In this document: positions 19,220 to 28,927 of the stretch, one piece after another
Numbering within the stretch: the stretch's first letter is position 1
Layout: each line of letters begins with the position of its first letter
Assembly: GCF_002770725.1 (NCBI RefSeq)
Contig: NZ_NQVN01000004.1
Coordinates: 213,904 to 277,903 of the forward strand
Direction of reading: 5' to 3'
DNA from: Pleomorphomonas carboxyditropha
GTDB lineage: Bacteria; Pseudomonadota; Alphaproteobacteria; Rhizobiales; Pleomorphomonadaceae
DNA length: 64,000 nt
Made by a program: the position numbers and the translations under genes
The notes under the pieces: model-generated
Databases searched by the model: none
Seen by the model: the letters and a program-made list of their open reading frames with translations, nothing else
What the model was told of the DNA's origin: nothing

Positions 19220-20050
19220 ATGACCGTCAGGGACATCTTCACCATCATCGACATTTATAACGACAAGATGAACGCCTCCACGGCGGCGCTGGAACTCGCA
19301 TCGCGGCGAAAGGCCCACGTCACCGGGCTGGCGCTGGCGCTCGAACCGATCGCGCCCGGCTTCCTCGCCTCGCCGGTGCCAGCGGAATATCTCGTCGAGG
19401 CGATCACCAACGCCGAGAATTCGGCCAAGGACGCCGCCGCCGCCTTCACCGCCGAAGCGGCGAAGTTCGGCGTCGACGCCGAGGCGCGCACCGCCACCGT
19501 CTATTCCGGCGGCACGCCGGCCATCGTGCGACAGGCGCAGCTTTCCGATCTGATCGTCGTCGGCCAGGACGATCCCGAGCACGGCGAGCCGATGCGCGCC
19601 GCCATCATCGAGACGCTGCTGTTCGAATCCGGCGTGCCGGTGCTGATCGTTCCCTCGGCGTGGAACAAGCCGATCACCTCGGAGAAGGTGATGATCGCTT
19701 GGGACGGCTCGTCGACGGCGGCCCGCGCCGTGCACGCCGCCCTGCCGGCGCTGAGGGTGGCGACCTCGATCGAGATCGTCATGGTGGCCGGCTCCAAGAA
19801 GTGGTCCGGCGAACCCGGCGCCGACGTCGCCGCCTATCTCGCCCGCCACGACCACAAGGTCACGGTGACGACGCTGCCGCGCTCGGCCTCCGAGGTGTCG
19901 ACGGTGCTGCTCAACCATGCCAGCGAAAGCGGCGCCACCATGCTGGTGATGGGCGGCTACGGCCACAACCGCTTCCGCCAGTTCGTGCTGGGCGGCGTCA
20001 CCCGCGACATGCTGGAAAAGATGACGATCCCGACGCTGATGACCCACTGA
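19220..20050 (+). CDS. Tandem-domain universal stress protein
   Basis: 276-residue cytoplasmic protein of the UspA superfamily with two Usp folds, roughly residues 3-145 and 153-274. The second domain shows the ATP-binding loop pattern (VMGGYGHNRFRQFVLGG); the first is degenerate there (VVGQDDPEHGE). It is expressed alone between glcB and the acyl-CoA synthetase-like gene, with a strong terminator after it. Stress role inferred from family only. Confidence 0.9.
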   Translation: MTVRDIFTIIDIYNDKMNASTAALELASRRKAHVTGLALALEPIAPGFLASPVPAEYLVEAITNAENSAKDAAAAFTAEAAKFGVDAEARTATVYSGGTPAIVRQAQLSDLIVVGQDDPEHGEPMRAAIIETLLFESGVPVLIVPSAWNKPITSEKVMIAWDGSSTAARAVHAALPALRVATSIEIVMVAGSKKWSGEPGADVAAYLARHDHKVTVTTLPRSASEVSTVLLNHASESGATMLVMGGYGHNRFRQFVLGGVTRDMLEKMTIPTLMTH

Positions 20051-20058
20051 CCCCCGAC

Positions 20059-20096
20059 GCCGGAGCGCGGCCGGGCGGCCGCGTTCCGGCTCTCTT
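20059..20096 (+). terminator. Terminator of the universal stress protein gene
   Basis: 14-bp stem with one G-T wobble (20059-20072 with 20077-20090), 4-nt loop GGGC, followed by TCTCTT, starting 8 bp after the stop. Confidence 0.75.
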
Positions 20097-20117
20097 GCTG
20101 CCGAGCCTCAGCCCGAC

Positions 20118-22823
20118 ATGAGCCTTTCGAGCCTCGACCCCTTTTTCCGGCCGAAGCGCGTCGTGCTGATCGGCGCGACGCCACGGCCGAACTCGGTCGG
20201 TTCGGTGCTGGCCCGCAACCTTTCCGCCTTCGGCCGCGACCGGGTGGCCTTCGTCAATCCCTTCTTCACCGAGCTCGACGGCGCTCCCGTCCACCCCTCG
20301 CTCTCCGAGCTCACGGCGCCGGCCGACCTCGCGGTGGTCGCCGTGCCGCCGGAGGCGATCGTCGGCGTGATGGAGGAGATCGGCGCCGCCGGCATCCGCC
20401 ACGCCGTGGTGATCACCACCGGCCTCGGCCACGGGCCGGGCAGCCTTCTCGAAGCGATGACCGCCGTGGCCCGGCGGCACGGCATCCGCGTGCTCGGCCC
20501 CAACAGCGCCGGCCTGCAGATCCCGCCGATCGGCCTCAACGCCAGTTTCGCGCAGCGGGCGGCGGTGCCCGGCGATCTCGCCTTCATCTCGCAATCGGGC
20601 ACGCTCACCCACGCGGCGCTCGACTGGGCGGCCGGGCACGGCATCGGCTTTTCCGGCATCGCCGTGCTGGGCGACGCCGTCGATGTGCATTTCGACGAGA
20701 TGCTCGACCATTTCGCCCTCGACCACCGGACGCGGGCGATCCTGCTTTACCTCGAGAGCATACGCGACGCCCGCAGCTTCCTGTCGGCGGCGCGCGCCGC
20801 CGCCCGCTCGAAGCCGGTGGTGGTGATCAAGGCCGGCCGCCACGCCGCCGGCGCCCGCGCCGCCCGCTCGCATACCGGCGCGCTGGCCGGCGTCGACGCC
20901 GTCTACGACTGCGCCTTCCGCCGGGCCGGCCTGCTCAGGGTGGCCGACCTCGACGAGATGTTCGCGGCCGCCGAGACGCTCAGCCTGGTGCCGCGCATCC
21001 AGGGCAAGCGCATCGCCATCGTCACCAACGGCGGCGGCGCCGGCGTGCTGGCCGCCGACCGCGTCGTCGACCTCGGCGGCGAGCTCGCGACGCTCGGCGA
21101 GGAGACCCTCGCGGCGCTCGACCGGCTGCTGCCGCCCGGCTGGTCGCGCGGCAACCCGGTGGACCTGATCGGCAACGCCGCCTCCGACCGCTACGGCGCC
21201 GCAACGCGGGCGGTGCTCGCCGACAGCGGCGTCGACGCCGTGGTGGCGATCAACTGCCCGACGCCACTCGCCCCTTCCAGGCTGGCCGCCGAAGCGGTGG
21301 TGGAAGCCGTCGCCGACTACCGCCGCGGCCGCTACGACGGCAAGCCGCTGATCGCCGCCTGGCTCGGCGAGGACGACGGCTGGAACGCCACCTTCGCGCG
21401 GGCGCGCATCCCGGCCCTCGAAACGCCGCGCGCCGCCGTAGAGGGGCTGATGCAACTGGTCCGCCACGCCGAGGCGCAGGCGGCGCTGACCGCGACGCCG
21501 GCCGACGTTCTCGCCGGCTTCTCGCCCGACCGGGCCCGCGCGGCGGCGGTGATCACCGCGGCGCTGGCCGACGGCCGCCTGTGGCTCAAGGCGAGCGAGG
21601 TGGTCGACCTTCTGGCCGCCTACGACATTCCCATCGTGCCGGCGCTCGCCGCGGCCGACGCCGCCGAGGCCCGGCTTCTCGCCACCGGTCTTTTCGCCGA
21701 GCACCGCTCGCTGGTGGTGAAGATCGCCTCGCCCGACATCGTTCACAAATCCGACGTCGGCGGCGTGGAGCTGGAACTGTCCAGCCCGGAGGCGGTGGGC
21801 GAAGCGACCGCGGCGGTGATCGCCCGCGCCAGGGCTGCCCGCCCCGGCGCCCGCATCGACGGCGTGACGCTCCACCCGATGATCGTGGCGCCCAAGGCGG
21901 TGGAGCTGATCGCCGGCGTCACCGACGATCCGGTGTTCGGCCCGGTGATGGTGTTCGGCCGCGGCGGCACCGCCGTCGAGGTGATCAACGACCGGGCGCT
22001 GGCGCTGCCGCCGCTCGACGCCAACCTCGCCCGCGACCTGATCGCCCGGACGCGCGTCGCCCGCCAGCTCCAGGGCTATCGCGACCGGCGGCCCGTCGAC
22101 GAGGGCCGCCTGGCCGGCGTCCTGCAACGGCTCGCCCAGCTCGTCGCCGAACATCCGGCGATCGGCGACATCGACCTCAACCCGCTGATCGCCGAGGCGG
22201 ACCGCCTGGTGGTGGTCGACGCGCGGGTGACGCTGGTCGCCGGCTCGCCGGCGTCGGGCGCCGCCGTGCATCATCCCCGCTTCTCCATCCGTCCCTACCC
22301 GACCGAGTGGGAGGACACCATCACGCTGCCCGGCGGCCGGTCGGTGTTCGTGCGGCCGGTGCGGCCGGAGGACGAAGGCCGCTATGTCGATTTCTTTTCC
22401 AAGATGACGGCCGAGGACATGCGCCTGCGCTTCTTCCAGCGCGTCCACGACCTCGGCCACGCCTTCGTCGCCCGGCTGACGCAGATCGACTACGCCCGCG
22501 CCATGGCCTTCGTCGCCCTCGACCCGCAAAGCGGCGACATGCTCGGCGGCGTCCGGCTGCACGGCGATCCCGGCGGCGGCGACGGCGAATATGCCGTGTC
22601 GGTCCGCTCCGACCTCAAGGGGCTCGGCCTCGGCCGGGCGCTGATGGTGCAGATCATCCGCTACGCGCTCCGCGAGCGCTACGCGCACATCCACGGCGAG
22701 GTGCTCGCCGAAAACCGGCAGATGCTGCGGATGTGCGAACGGCTCGGCTTCGTGCTGACGCCGGATCCGGACAGCCCGGAGATCATCAAGGTGGATCTCG
22801 ATCTCCGGTCGATGACCGTTTGA
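20118..22823 (+). CDS. NDP-forming acyl-CoA synthetase/GNAT fusion (PatZ-like)
   Basis: 901-residue protein with a CoA-binding Rossmann domain (VVLIGATPRPNSVGSVLARN), two succinyl-CoA-synthetase-like segments, an ATP-grasp domain (VVKIASPDIVHKSDVGGVEL) and a C-terminal GNAT acetyltransferase domain (SDLKGLGLGRALM). This architecture is that of Pat/PatZ protein lysine acetyltransferases, which typically tune acetyl-CoA synthetase. The synthetase half is often inactive in this family; HTGALAG near residue 255 could keep the phospho-histidine loop, so enzyme activity of that half cannot be excluded. Confidence 0.9.
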   Translation: MSLSSLDPFFRPKRVVLIGATPRPNSVGSVLARNLSAFGRDRVAFVNPFFTELDGAPVHPSLSELTAPADLAVVAVPPEAIVGVMEEIGAAGIRHAVVITTGLGHGPGSLLEAMTAVARRHGIRVLGPNSAGLQIPPIGLNASFAQRAAVPGDLAFISQSGTLTHAALDWAAGHGIGFSGIAVLGDAVDVHFDEMLDHFALDHRTRAILLYLESIRDARSFLSAARAAARSKPVVVIKAGRHAAGARAARSHTGALAGVDAVYDCAFRRAGLLRVADLDEMFAAAETLSLVPRIQGKRIAIVTNGGGAGVLAADRVVDLGGELATLGEETLAALDRLLPPGWSRGNPVDLIGNAASDRYGAATRAVLADSGVDAVVAINCPTPLAPSRLAAEAVVEAVADYRRGRYDGKPLIAAWLGEDDGWNATFARARIPALETPRAAVEGLMQLVRHAEAQAALTATPADVLAGFSPDRARAAAVITAALADGRLWLKASEVVDLLAAYDIPIVPALAAADAAEARLLATGLFAEHRSLVVKIASPDIVHKSDVGGVELELSSPEAVGEATAAVIARARAARPGARIDGVTLHPMIVAPKAVELIAGVTDDPVFGPVMVFGRGGTAVEVINDRALALPPLDANLARDLIARTRVARQLQGYRDRRPVDEGRLAGVLQRLAQLVAEHPAIGDIDLNPLIAEADRLVVVDARVTLVAGSPASGAAVHHPRFSIRPYPTEWEDTITLPGGRSVFVRPVRPEDEGRYVDFFSKMTAEDMRLRFFQRVHDLGHAFVARLTQIDYARAMAFVALDPQSGDMLGGVRLHGDPGGGDGEYAVSVRSDLKGLGLGRALMVQIIRYALRERYAHIHGEVLAENRQMLRMCERLGFVLTPDPDSPEIIKVDLDLRSMTV

Positions 22824-23098
22824 TCCAAAGTCTATACGTCGGATGGTCGGGCCTGCGCGGGCGCCGCCGGAGCGATGCCTCGCCCTAAGGCATTGGTTTT
22901 CGCCTCCTTTCCGGCCGTTGACGAAGGACCGTCGCGACCTCGGACGCCCGCGTTTCGCAAACGATTGCAAAGTCAGCAAATTTTCGCGTTTTGGGAGTGT
23001 TTCATCCACTTTTTCTTTACCCGGCCGCCGCACAGTGGCGGGCATGCGCGTGGAGCCTGCGCGCCGTCTCGTGGCGGGCGCCAATCCGGGGGGAGAAG

Positions 23099-25486
23099 AT
23101 GTCGCTCACGGCTTTCCTGTCGAACCGTTCGATCTCGATGAAGATCGGCGGTGGTCTGATTTCCCTCGCGGTGCTGGCCGCCATCGTCGGAGGCGCCGGT
23201 TTCCTGGGCCTCAACCGGCTGGGCCTCGCCGTCGACATGACGTCGAAGTCGGCCTCGGTGCTGGCGACCGTCAACGACGCCGGCAACGCCGTCACCACCT
23301 TCATCCAGAATCGCGACAACGGCGCCGCCGCCGAGGCCAACCGCCTGCTCGACCAGGTCAACGCCAGTCTCGACGCGCTCGGCGGCAAGGCCGATACCGG
23401 CCTTGCCCCGGCCTACGCGGCCGTCGGCCAATTCCGCGCGTCGATCGGTGTCCTGTCCTCGTCGTCGGACACCGTGGCCGCCACCGCCGCCACCACCATG
23501 GAGCTCTTGTCCAACATGCAGAGCCGCGCCGGCCAGATCGAGTCCGACGCGGCGGCCAAGGCCAGGGACTTCCAGACCAAGGCGGCCGACGCGGCCAAGG
23601 CGGCCAACACGGCGGCCGACCTCGCGGTCGTCGCCTACAACATCGAGGCCCACGTGCTGAAGGCCAACGAGGCGCTGGCCAAGTTCGCCGCCGACAGCGA
23701 CGCCAAGAACGTCGCGGCCGCCTCGCAGTCGGTGACGTCGGCGCGCATGCTGGTCGACCAGATCCGGGCGCTCGGCACGTCCGACGACATCCAGGCGCAG
23801 GCCAACGCCATCGAATCGACGGCCCAGGGGCTCGGCGCGCTGTTGCAGGGCATGAAGGACAGCGCCAATCCCTTCTCGGTCGAGCAGAAGCGCATCTTCG
23901 TCCTGGACCGCCTCGCCACGCTGACCAAGGGCACCGAGGAGATCATCCGCCTCGCCGGCCAGCAGCGCGACGGAGCCGTCGCCAACATGCAGACCTCGCT
24001 CACCGACGCCGACAAGGCGCGGCAGCTTTCCGAATTCGCCACCGCCTTCGGCGCGGCCATCGACACCCTCGCCCTGCAGACCACCACCTACCGCTACGAT
24101 CCGGAAGCCATCAGCACCAAGATGCTGCTGAAGGCGGCCGACGCCGCCAAGGAGATCGGCCAGAAGATCGTCGCCGCCGGCGGCGTCGATCCCTCCAAGG
24201 ACATCGACCGCTTCAAGGAGGCCTTCACCAAGCTGATCGATGCGTCGAAGGCCTTCATGGGCGCGCGCGAGGAGTCGCGCAGCCAGTCGGCGGCCGCCAT
24301 CTCGGCGATCAAGACGGTGGTCGACGACCGCGCCGCCGCCGCCAGCCGCAATCGTACGTCGAGCACCTTCACCATGTCCGGCACGCTGGGCGTCGCGCTG
24401 GTGCTGGCGCTGATGATCGGCATCGTGCTGTCGCGCCTGATCACCCGGCCGATCACCAGCCTCACCGCCGCCATGCGGCGGCTGGCCACCGGCGACACCG
24501 ACATGGCGCTCGACCTCGCCGGCCGCCGCGACGAGATCGGCGGCATGTTCGGGGCGGTGCGGGTGTTCCGCGACAACGCCATCGAGCGCCGCCGCCTCGC
24601 CGAGCAGACCGAGGCCGAACAGCGGGCGCGCGAACAGCGGCAGGAGACCATCGAGGGCGTGATCAACGACTTCCGCCTGGAGATCGAGCAGCTCGTCGGC
24701 CTGGTCGGCGGCAACGCCGACCAGATGGAGGCGACCGCCCGGGCGCTGGCCGCCATCGCCGAGGAGGCGCGCGAACGCGCCGGCACCGCCGCCTCGGCCT
24801 CCGAGCTCGCCTCCGACGGCGTCCAGACGGTGGCCGCCGCCGCCGAGGAGCTGTCGGCGTCGATCGGCGAGATCTCGCGCCAGACCGACACGGCGACCGC
24901 CGTCGCCCAGCGCGCCACCGGCGAGGCGAAGAAGACCGACGCCACCATCTCCGGCCTTGCCGACGCGGCGACGCGCATCGGCAACGTCATCACCCTCATC
25001 AAGGCGATCGCCGAGCAGACCAACCTGCTGGCGCTCAACGCCACCATCGAGGCGGCGCGGGCCGGCGAAGCCGGCAAGGGCTTCGCCGTCGTCGCCGCCG
25101 AGGTGAAGAACCTCGCCGGCCAGACCGCCAAGGCCACCGAGGAGATCGCCTCGCAGATCGCCCAGATCCAGTCGTCGACCGGCGAGGCGGTGGCGGCCAT
25201 CCGCGCCATCTCCGACATCATGGGCGAGGTCGACCGCACGACCAACGTGATCGCCACCGCCGTCGGCGAGCAGGGCCACGCCACCGCCGAGATCTCGCTC
25301 AACGCCCAGAAGGCGGCCGGCGGCACCAAACAGGTGGCCGACGAGACGCAGGCGCTGACCCGCGTCGTCGGCGAGACGTCGCAATCGGCGAGCCAGGTGC
25401 TCGCCGTCTCCAACGACATGAACGATCAGGCGACCCGGTTGCGCGAGGTCGTCGAGCGCTTCATCAACAGGGTGATGGCGGCCTGA
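23099..25486 (+). CDS. Methyl-accepting chemotaxis protein
   Basis: 795-residue receptor. A short cytoplasmic N-terminus, TM1 near residues 18-38, a long helical periplasmic domain rich in alanine and aspartate, TM2 near 425-445 ([14 protein letters not shown]), a HAMP domain, and a signalling domain with the hairpin tip hallmark ([20 protein letters not shown]). The ATG at 23099 follows GGGGAG. Start codons upstream give arginine-rich non-homologous sequence. Ligand unknown; no CheA/CheW genes nearby. Confidence 0.93.
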   Translation: MSLTAFLSNRSISMKIGGGLISLAVLAAIVGGAGFLGLNRLGLAVDMTSKSASVLATVNDAGNAVTTFIQNRDNGAAAEANRLLDQVNASLDALGGKADTGLAPAYAAVGQFRASIGVLSSSSDTVAATAATTMELLSNMQSRAGQIESDAAAKARDFQTKAADAAKAANTAADLAVVAYNIEAHVLKANEALAKFAADSDAKNVAAASQSVTSARMLVDQIRALGTSDDIQAQANAIESTAQGLGALLQGMKDSANPFSVEQKRIFVLDRLATLTKGTEEIIRLAGQQRDGAVANMQTSLTDADKARQLSEFATAFGAAIDTLALQTTTYRYDPEAISTKMLLKAADAAKEIGQKIVAAGGVDPSKDIDRFKEAFTKLIDASKAFMGAREESRSQSAAAISAIKTVVDDRAAAASRNRTSSTFTMSGTLGVALVLALMIGIVLSRLITRPITSLTAAMRRLATGDTDMALDLAGRRDEIGGMFGAVRVFRDNAIERRRLAEQTEAEQRAREQRQETIEGVINDFRLEIEQLVGLVGGNADQMEATARALAAIAEEARERAGTAASASELASDGVQTVAAAAEELSASIGEISRQTDTATAVAQRATGEAKKTDATISGLADAATRIGNVITLIKAIAEQTNLLALNATIEAARAGEAGKGFAVVAAEVKNLAGQTAKATEEIASQIAQIQSSTGEAVAAIRAISDIMGEVDRTTNVIATAVGEQGHATAEISLNAQKAAGGTKQVADETQALTRVVGETSQSASQVLAVSNDMNDQATRLREVVERFINRVMAA

Positions 25487-25510
25487 CCGGTTTTCGGGGG
25501 GAGAGGGAAG

Positions 25511-25537
25511 CGGGCGGGCTCCGACAGGGCCCGCCCG
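25511..25537 (+). terminator. Terminator after the chemoreceptor gene
   Basis: 9-bp perfect GC stem (25511-25519 and 25529-25537), then TTCCATTTG. Confidence 0.7.
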
Positions 25538-25553
25538 TTCCATTTGTCGCTTG

Positions 25554-25593
25554 AAAATGCAATTAATTTCTTTTTATCAGTTTCTTGCATTTT
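25554..25593. promoter_or_regulatory. AT-rich inverted repeat upstream of transaldolase
   Basis: Perfect 9-bp arms AAAATGCAA/TTGCATTTT (25554-25562 and 25585-25593) flank a 22-bp AT-rich centre, standing out from the GC-rich surroundings. It ends 86 bp before the tal start. It looks like an operator pair around a promoter; the binding protein is unknown. Confidence 0.55.
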
Positions 25594-25676
25594 AAAGGGC
25601 GAGGAGCCATAGTTCTGGAGGACGGAAAGCGGCCGCCGCACCGGAGAAGGCATCGGCCGGATATGGAGTTGAGGAT

Positions 25677-26636
25677 ATGGCTTCCAAGCTGGATCAATTG
25701 CGCGAGATGACCGTGGTGGTCGCCGACACGGGCGACATCGACGCCATCAAGAAGTTCAAGCCGGTCGATTGCACGACCAACCCGACGCTGGTGCTGAAGG
25801 CCATCGGCCTGCCGGCCTACGAGCCGATCCTCGCCGACGCGGTCGCCTGGGGCAAGAAGCAGGGCGGCACGCAGGAAGCGGCGGTCAAGGCGATCGGCGA
25901 CCGGCTCGCCGTCGCCGTCGGCACCGAGCTCACAAAGCTGGTCGAGGGCCGCGTGTCCACCGAGGTCGACGCCGACCTCTCCTTCGACACCGCCGCCACC
26001 GTCGAGAAGGCGCGGGCCATCATCGCCGCCTACAAGGCCAACGGCGTCGAGCGCGAGCGGATCCTGATCAAGGTCGCCGGCACCTGGGAAGGCATCCGCG
26101 CCTCGGAGATCCTGCAGAAGGAAGGCATCGACACCAACATGACGCTGATCTTCGACATCGCCCAGGCCATCGCCTGCGCCGATGCGAAGGCCTTCCTGAT
26201 CTCGCCGTTCGTCGGCCGCATCCTCGACTGGTACGTCAAGGCCGAGAACCGCACCTTCACGCCGGACGAGGATCCGGGCGTCATCTCGGTCCACGGCATC
26301 TACGACTACTACAAGGCGCACGGCATCCCGACCGTGGTGATGGGCGCCTCCTTCCGCTCGCAGGGCGAAGTCGAGGCGCTGGCCGGCTGCGACCGCCTGA
26401 CCATCTCGCCGGCCCTGCTCGACGCGCTGGCCGCCGACAACGGCACGCTCAAGCGCGCGCTGTCGCCGGACAAGCCGGGCCCGAAGCCGGCGGTGGTCAA
26501 CCTCGACGAAAAGGCCTTCCGCTGGGCCATGAACCAGAACCCGATGGCCACCGAGAAGCTGGCCGAAGGCATCCGCCTGTTCGCCAAGGATCTCGGCGAG
26601 CTGCGCAACATCGTCGCCAAGCGCTTCGTCGCCTGA
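25677..26636 (+). CDS. tal: Transaldolase
   Basis: Non-oxidative pentose phosphate pathway enzyme exchanging three-carbon units between sugar phosphates. 319 residues, the long TalB type. Active-site stretches: [12 protein letters not shown] near residue 33, the Schiff-base lysine in [14 protein letters not shown] near 130, and [11 protein letters not shown] near 180. It is followed by a hairpin and a SorC-type sugar regulator, and preceded by an AT-rich inverted repeat that may control it. Confidence 0.95.
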   Translation: MASKLDQLREMTVVVADTGDIDAIKKFKPVDCTTNPTLVLKAIGLPAYEPILADAVAWGKKQGGTQEAAVKAIGDRLAVAVGTELTKLVEGRVSTEVDADLSFDTAATVEKARAIIAAYKANGVERERILIKVAGTWEGIRASEILQKEGIDTNMTLIFDIAQAIACADAKAFLISPFVGRILDWYVKAENRTFTPDEDPGVISVHGIYDYYKAHGIPTVVMGASFRSQGEVEALAGCDRLTISPALLDALAADNGTLKRALSPDKPGPKPAVVNLDEKAFRWAMNQNPMATEKLAEGIRLFAKDLGELRNIVAKRFVA

Positions 26637-26655
26637 CGGCCGGCTATCTGCCTGC

Positions 26656-26699
26656 GCATCCGCCGTTCGATCGGCCGGTTCGGCCCGATCGGCGGATGC
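26656..26699 (+). terminator. Hairpin after transaldolase
   Basis: 10-bp perfect outer arms (26656-26665 and 26690-26699) with additional internal pairing, beginning 20 bp after the tal stop. Confidence 0.6.
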
Positions 26700-26820
26700 T
26701 TCAAGGCCGGGGGCGCCTCAAGTCGGTGCCCGCCGGCTCCTCCCCGGGCCGGCACGTCGACGACGGACGACGTGCCGGACGCCGGAGACGGTGATTTCCT
26801 CCCTCCAAGGCGAGCGCATC

Positions 26821-27774
26821 ATGCCCCGGCCCCGCCGCAGCGAAGACATGATCGTCGAGATCGCCCGCCTCCGCTATGAACAGCGCCTGCCGCAGACCGA
26901 GATCGCCCGCCTGCTGGAAATCTCCGAGGCGACCGTCAGCCGGGCGCTGAAATCGGCGCTCGACCTCGGCTACATCGAATTCCAGGTCACGCCCAAGGCG
27001 TTCCGCGACGGCGCCGCCGAGCAGCGCCTCAAGGCGCATCTCGGCCTTCGCCTCGCCGTGGTCGTCGAGAACCGGGCCGGCGCCCATGCCCCGGCCGATA
27101 CGCTGGGCAAGGCGGTGGCCCGCGTCATCGAGGACACGCTGAAGAGCGGCGACGTGCTCGGCGTGTCCGACGGCGCCACGGCGGCCGCCATCGCCGCCGC
27201 CGCCCGCCGGCCGCCGGCGCGCGACCTCAACGTGGTGGCGCTGGTCGGCGGCGTCGGCGCGCCCGAGCACTATACCCATTCGTCCGAGGTCTGCCGCCGC
27301 CTTGCCGCCGGGCTCGGCGCCCAGGCCTGGCAATTGCCGGTGCCGGCCATCGTCGACGATGCCGGCGCGGCGCGTCTGCTGCGCGAGACCGGCACGGTGC
27401 GCGGCGTCTTTTCGATGATGGACCGCATGGCCGTCGCCGTGGTCGGCGTCGGCGCCATCTCGGCCACCGCCATGGTGTTCCGCGAGGGGTTCATCGCCCC
27501 CGGCAAGCTCGAGGAGATCCGGGCCCACGGCGCCGTCGGCACCATCTGCGGACGCTTCTTCGGGCGCGACGGCCGGCCGGTCGGCACGGAATTCGACGAC
27601 CGGACCCTTTCGATCTCGCTCGAACGCCTTTCCCGCGTGCCGCTCGCCATCGCCGCCGCGCTGTCGCCCCAGAAGGCCGAGGCGATCCGCGCCGCCGTCG
27701 CCGGCGGCCTCGTCAACGCGGTGGCGACCGATGTCGAGACCGCCGAGGCGCTGATGGCGTCACCCTCCGATTGA
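26821..27774 (+). CDS. SorC/DeoR-type sugar-binding transcriptional regulator
   Basis: 317 residues. An N-terminal helix-turn-helix (YEQRLPQTEIARLLEISEATVSRALK) is followed by the SorC sugar-phosphate-binding domain, with VVALVGGVGAP and the C-terminal GTICGRFFGRDG stretch typical of this family. Its likely effector is a sugar phosphate. Neighbouring transaldolase and the epimerase-like gene at 28928 suggest control of pentose or hexose phosphate metabolism, but direct targets are not shown. Confidence 0.88.
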   Translation: MPRPRRSEDMIVEIARLRYEQRLPQTEIARLLEISEATVSRALKSALDLGYIEFQVTPKAFRDGAAEQRLKAHLGLRLAVVVENRAGAHAPADTLGKAVARVIEDTLKSGDVLGVSDGATAAAIAAAARRPPARDLNVVALVGGVGAPEHYTHSSEVCRRLAAGLGAQAWQLPVPAIVDDAGAARLLRETGTVRGVFSMMDRMAVAVVGVGAISATAMVFREGFIAPGKLEEIRAHGAVGTICGRFFGRDGRPVGTEFDDRTLSISLERLSRVPLAIAAALSPQKAEAIRAAVAGGLVNAVATDVETAEALMASPSD

Positions 27775-27836
27775 TGCTGACAGGCGCCGTCGCGCCGCTG
27801 GCCTAGCTTCCCCTCGTCAATTTTTGGGAGGCTGTC

Positions 27837-28241
27837 ATGACCATTGCCGACGACATTATCACCCTCGAGAAAGCGGCGCTCGACCGCTGGTGCGCCGGTG
27901 ATCCCGACGCCGCCCTGGCGCTTTCGGCGGAGGACGTGACGTATTTCGATCCGTTCCGGGACAGCCGTCTCGACGGCCATGCCGCGCTGGCCGAGCTTTA
28001 TGACGGCATTCGCGGCCAGATCGATGCGCCGCGCCACGAGATGATCGAGCCCAAGGTGCAGGTGGTCGGCGACGCCGCCGTGCTGACCTTCCGCTTCGTA
28101 TCCTGGAACGGCAGCGAAGGCACGCGCCTGGCCTGGAACTGCACCGAGGTCTATCGGCGCGATGCCCAGGGCTGGCGGGTCATCCACACCCACTGGTCGT
28201 TTACCGGCGCCGGCCTTGCCGCCAAGCAGGCGGACGCATGA
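27837..28241 (+). CDS. SnoaL/DUF4440-like (NTF2-fold) protein
   Basis: 134 residues with the NTF2-like pattern: an N-terminal helix with AALDRWCAGDPDAALALSA, then EDVTYFDPF, and a C-terminal sheet ending WRVIHTHWSF. Such small domains act as diverse enzymes or ligand binders; no function can be assigned. GGGAGG lies just before the ATG. It is followed at 70 bp by the DHFR-like gene and may share its transcript. Confidence 0.82.
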   Translation: MTIADDIITLEKAALDRWCAGDPDAALALSAEDVTYFDPFRDSRLDGHAALAELYDGIRGQIDAPRHEMIEPKVQVVGDAAVLTFRFVSWNGSEGTRLAWNCTEVYRRDAQGWRVIHTHWSFTGAGLAAKQADA

Positions 28242-28310
28242 GGCCTATTGGGTTTTCCGCGTAGCCGTTGTTATGCTGGGTAACAGTCGCAACAGCGGGC
28301 GGATGGAATC

Positions 28311-28709
28311 ATGGCGGATGTGAGGGCTATCTGCGCGATCGGTCAGCGCGGCCAGATCGGGCTCAACGGCGAGTTGCCCTGGGAGGGCAATCCCGGACGC
28401 GAATTCGTCGCCGATGTCGAGCGCTTCTACGAGCTGACGCGCGGCCACGTCATGCTGGCCGGGCCGCACACCATCTCCACCCTGCCCGGTTTCATGCAGT
28501 TCGACCGGACGCTCTGCCCCGTCCGCTCCGGCGACCGGCCGGAAGAGGTGTTGGCCCGCTTTGCCGACCGCGTCGTCTACGTCGCCGGCGGGCCGGCGGT
28601 GTGGGAAGCCTACGCGGCTTTCATCCGCCACTGGGACATCAACCGCCTGCCCTACGACGGCCCGGCCGACCGCTGGTTCAAGCCGGACTGGCTGGTGGCG
28701 ACGCGCTGA
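28311..28709 (+). CDS. Short divergent dihydrofolate-reductase-like protein
   Basis: 132 residues, about 25-30 shorter than chromosomal DHFR. Order of motifs fits the DHFR fold: AICAIGQRGQIGLNGELPW at the N-terminus, VADVERFYELT with the acidic active-site residue, HVMLAGPHTISTL for the nucleotide-binding VMGRxTxxS segment, VYVAGGPAVWEAY for the GGxxxY motif, and ADRWFKPDW near the C-terminus. The central strands are missing or compressed, and the usual arginine of the nucleotide motif is absent, so catalysis is uncertain. Confidence 0.7.
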   Translation: MADVRAICAIGQRGQIGLNGELPWEGNPGREFVADVERFYELTRGHVMLAGPHTISTLPGFMQFDRTLCPVRSGDRPEEVLARFADRVVYVAGGPAVWEAYAAFIRHWDINRLPYDGPADRWFKPDWLVATR

Positions 28710-28734
28710 AATGTCATCCGGCGGCCAGCAAAAA

Positions 28735-28770
28735 GGCACCGGAGCCATGCCCCGGTGCCCTTATTGTTTC
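28735..28770 (+). terminator. Terminator of the DHFR-like gene
   Basis: 8-bp perfect stem GGCACCGG/CCGGTGCC (28735-28742 and 28752-28759), followed by CTTATTGTTT. Confidence 0.8.
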
Positions 28771-28824
28771 CAGAACCACGAAAAAACGTTTCTGAAACCG
28801 CGATGCGCCGGCCTTTGTTTCCGT

Positions 28825-28926
28825 CTTGGAGCGCCATTCGATCCGATTGAATCAGATCGGCGCTCCAAGTCATCGTTTCGAAAGCATCATCTTTTCGATC
28901 CTCGTTTCACTCCGGTCGGATGATGC
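28825..28926. repeat. Mosaic double-hairpin intergenic repeat
   Basis: Two adjacent palindromes: 11-bp arms CTTGGAGCGCC/GGCGCTCCAAG (28825-28835, 28859-28869) and GCATCAT/ATGATGC (28884-28890, 28920-28926). The overall plan, one hairpin followed by a GCATC-GATGC hairpin and CTAG, matches the hisG-antitoxin spacer at 3340-3445. It lies between convergent genes. Confidence 0.6.
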
Positions 28927-28927
28927 C

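Noticed and set aside
19998..23084. A 1028-codon open frame on the minus strand opposite the acyl-CoA synthetase/GNAT gene.
   Set aside because: It is the high-GC antisense shadow of a real gene: Arg/Gly/Ala/His-rich translation, no domain, no ribosome-binding site.
22843..25554. A 903-codon plus-strand frame overlapping the chemoreceptor gene.
   Set aside because: Translation is an arginine-rich repeat from a shifted frame of the receptor; the true frame has HAMP and signalling-domain motifs.
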